From the NCBI GenBank assembly GCA_036381195.1, contig DASVDH010000019.1:1-64000 (forward strand): a DNA stretch of 64,000 bases, given 5' to 3'. The DNA is from RSA9 sp036381195. Its GTDB lineage: Bacteria; Gemmatimonadota; Gemmatimonadetes; Longimicrobiales; RSA9. Below, piece by piece: positions 62,638 through 64,000 of the stretch (within the stretch, counting starts at the first letter, position 1; each line of letters begins with the position of its first letter). Position numbers and translations under genes: made by a program. The notes under the pieces were generated by a model, which was not told where the DNA came from, did no database searches, and was given only the letters and a program-made list of their open reading frames with translations.

Positions 62638-63222
62638 ATGACGGACCAGGAACGGAGCCAGGCGGGGGAGCCGGAGGTGCGACCGGAGGCGGAGGTGCCT
62701 CCGGTGGAGACGGAGGCGGAAGCGGAGGCGGCCGCCGGCGGAGAGGAGGTCGATGGTGCGGCGGCGGAGCTGGCGGCCCTGCAGGGCGAGCTCGAGGCGC
62801 TGAACGATCGGCATCTGCGCCTCGCGGCGGAGTTCGACAACTACCGCAAGCGAATCGAGAGAGAGCGGGCGGAGCTGTGGACGCGGGCACAGGCGGAGCT
62901 GGTCAAGCGGCTGCTCGAAGTGCTGGATGACCTCCAGCGGGTCTCGGAGCTGGATGCGGAGAGCGCGACGGCGCAGTCGCTGCTGGAGGGTGCCCGGCTG
63001 GTCGAGAAGAAGATGCGTCACGTGCTCGAGTCGGGAGGGCTCGAGCCGATCGAGGCGCAGGGCGAGTTCTTCAATCCGGAGACGATGGAAGCGCTCCTGA
63101 CGGTGCCCGCGGAGCATCCGGAGGAGGACGAGGTGGTGGTGCAGGTGTTCCAGAAGGGGTACCGCTTCAAGGGCCATCTGATCCGCCCTGCGCGGGTCCA
63201 GGTCAAGAAGTACGAATCCTGA
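62638..63222 (+). CDS. grpE: Nucleotide exchange factor GrpE
   Basis: A 194-residue GrpE. An acidic N-terminal stretch (about 1-45), a long helix (AAELAALQGELEALNDRHLRLAAEFDNYRKRIERERAEL-type heptads), LLEVLDDLQRV, and the beta domain EFFNPETMEALLTVPAEHPEEDEVVVQVFQKGYRFKGHLIRPARVQV with the signature G-Y-x-F-x-G-x-x-I-R-P-A-x-V. It releases ADP from DnaK. ATG 62638 has GGAGAG upstream; the frame opens at 62587. dnaK is not adjacent; dnaJ follows. Confidence 0.96.
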   Translation: MTDQERSQAGEPEVRPEAEVPPVETEAEAEAAAGGEEVDGAAAELAALQGELEALNDRHLRLAAEFDNYRKRIERERAELWTRAQAELVKRLLEVLDDLQRVSELDAESATAQSLLEGARLVEKKMRHVLESGGLEPIEAQGEFFNPETMEALLTVPAEHPEEDEVVVQVFQKGYRFKGHLIRPARVQVKKYES

Positions 63223-63336
63223 GGCCGAGGCCTACGGGGCGGGCGGTGCCTTTGAGCGGGACGATCGGGTCCGCAGAGGGACGGCGCGGGGGCCTCGGTC
63301 GCGATTCACGTCCGCCGGCGAGAACGGGTCGGGCGA

Positions 63337-63455
63337 GGCGCCGCGGGCGTCCGGATCCGCCCGTCGAGGCACGCGACCCGGTTGCGCTGGCGTTCCGCAG
63401 GACCGCGACGGCGCCGCGGGCGCCCCGGATCCGCCTCCTGAGGCACGGGTACGAG
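63337..63455. repeat. Imperfect direct repeat, 73-74-bp period, between grpE and dnaJ
   Basis: The unit ggcgccgcgggcg, then ccggatccgcc and gaggcacg, occurs at 63337 and 63410, with a one-base indel inside. It lies in the 268-bp gap between grpE and dnaJ, which otherwise holds no gene. Confidence 0.6.
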
Positions 63456-63490
63456 ACCTCGTCCCGAGGAGATGACAGGTTCGAGCGGCG

Positions 63491-64000
63491 ATGCCAGCGG
63501 CGACGAGCAAGGATTACTACCAGGTCCTGGGCGTGGCGGAGGGTGCGTCCGCCGAGGAGATCAAGCGGGCGTACCGCAAGCTCGCCAAGCAGTACCATCC
63601 GGACGCGAACCGGAACGACCCGCAGGCGGCCGAGCGCTTCAAGGAGATCGGCGAGGCGTATTCCGTGCTCTCGGACCCGGAGAAGCGGAAGCAGTACGAC
63701 CGTCTGCGCAAGATGGGGCCCTTGGGCGGGTTCGGCTTCGGCCGGGCGGGGGCGAACGCGGGGGGGCCGGCGGGCGGCTTTCGCACGACGATCGAGGACC
63801 TCGGCGATCTCGGCGGGCTGGGCGACCTGTTCAGCTCGATCTTCGATTTCGGCAAGCGCGCGCGGAGCAGGACCCGGAGCGCGCCGGAGCGGGGTCGAGA
63901 TGTCGAGTACGCGGTCGAGATCCCGTTCACGATGGCCGCACGCGGCGGTAGACTGCCGATCACCGTTCCGGTGACGGAGGAGTGTGCGACGTGCGGCGGC
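63491..64000 (+). CDS. dnaJ: Chaperone protein DnaJ, cut by window edge
   Basis: The first about 170 residues of a type I/II DnaJ. The J domain (about 5-70) has KDYYQVLGVAEGASAEEIKRAYRKLA-type helices, the essential HPD in QYHPDANR and a C-terminal KRKQYDRL. A Gly/Phe-rich linker follows (GPLGGFGFGRAG), then the first carboxy-terminal beta domain begins (DVEYAVEIPFTMAARGG). The frame ends in CATCGG, the first half of the zinc-finger C-x-x-C, so a type I DnaJ is likely. ATG 63491 follows GAGCGGCG, a weak ribosome-binding site. It is separated from grpE by 268 bp that contain a repeat. Confidence 0.95.
   Translation, partial: MPAATSKDYYQVLGVAEGASAEEIKRAYRKLAKQYHPDANRNDPQAAERFKEIGEAYSVLSDPEKRKQYDRLRKMGPLGGFGFGRAGANAGGPAGGFRTTIEDLGDLGGLGDLFSSIFDFGKRARSRTRSAPERGRDVEYAVEIPFTMAARGGRLPITVPVTEECATCGG

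Overview
The window is a very GC-rich bacterial chromosome segment from a Gram-negative-type (two-membrane) cell. It is almost entirely core genome, and I see no insertion sequence, prophage, CRISPR array or integrase. Gene content fits Gemmatimonadota best: six-bladed beta-propeller lipoproteins, an MglA/MglB pair, the rpsF-rpsR-DUF2232-rplI order, a membrane pyrophosphatase, and an outer-membrane fusion of metallopeptidase, TolB propeller and beta-barrel. That placement is an inference from content only. No rRNA or other phylogenetic marker was aligned.

Layout. 1-3.9 kb: a fragment of an unknown CDS, an M48-like metalloprotease and a trans-sulfuration enzyme (both minus strand), and a YbfF-like esterase. 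4.0-13.7 kb: a dense plus-strand run with many 4-bp start/stop overlaps, glmM-glmS-dtd-maf-mtnA-glpK-DUF2279-like-glycogen debranching enzyme. 13.7-18 kb: zinc-ribbon protein, threonine aldolase, recA, and a convergent beta-propeller lipoprotein. 18.2-26.2 kb: alaS, a small orphan gene, gmhA, SDR, CCA-adding enzyme, ZIP transporter and rarA. 26.3-32.9 kb: LEA lipoprotein, hflX, a DUF2520 protein, pdxJ, a degenerate Hpt-like protein, a flippase-like membrane protein and ispE. 32.9-40.9 kb: tRNA-Gln(TTG), an orphan gene, prs-rplY-pth-hppA, an M20 hydrolase and ychF. 41.3-47.3 kb: rpsF-rpsR-DUF2232-rplI, then rsfS and the 1085-residue outer-membrane fusion. 47.4-54.9 kb: a pseudo-MinD/SPOR membrane protein coupled to smc, an MBL-fold hydrolase, DAHP synthase, a YraN nuclease-like protein and a small minus-strand operon. 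55.4-64 kb: SRP RNA, dnaX, ebfC-recR, a membrane protein, MglB-like and MglA, pgsA, cinA, a 585-bp structured non-coding region, grpE and a truncated dnaJ.

How the genes work together. Most are housekeeping: cell-envelope precursor supply (glmM, glmS, gmhA, ispE, pgsA), translation and ribosome upkeep (alaS, dtd, pth, rsfS, hflX, ychF, S6, S18, L9, L25, tRNA-Gln plus the CCA enzyme it needs), DNA maintenance (recA, rarA, recR, dnaX, smc, ebfC), protein folding and targeting (grpE, dnaJ, SRP RNA) and cell polarity (mglAB).

The least ordinary parts are these. (i) The outer-membrane metallopeptidase/TolB/barrel fusion. (ii) A membrane protein whose cytoplasmic domain looks like a MinD/BY-kinase ATPase that has lost its P-loop, joined to two SPOR-like repeats and translationally coupled to smc. 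(iii) A protein with two Hpt-like bundles that both lack the phospho-histidine. (iv) A recurring promoter pattern (TTGACR or TGGACG, 16-18 bp, TANNTT) seen upstream of about a dozen genes. (v) Imperfect duplications with a spacing of 73-79 bp confined to intergenic DNA. (vi) A sigma-54-type motif upstream of grpE.
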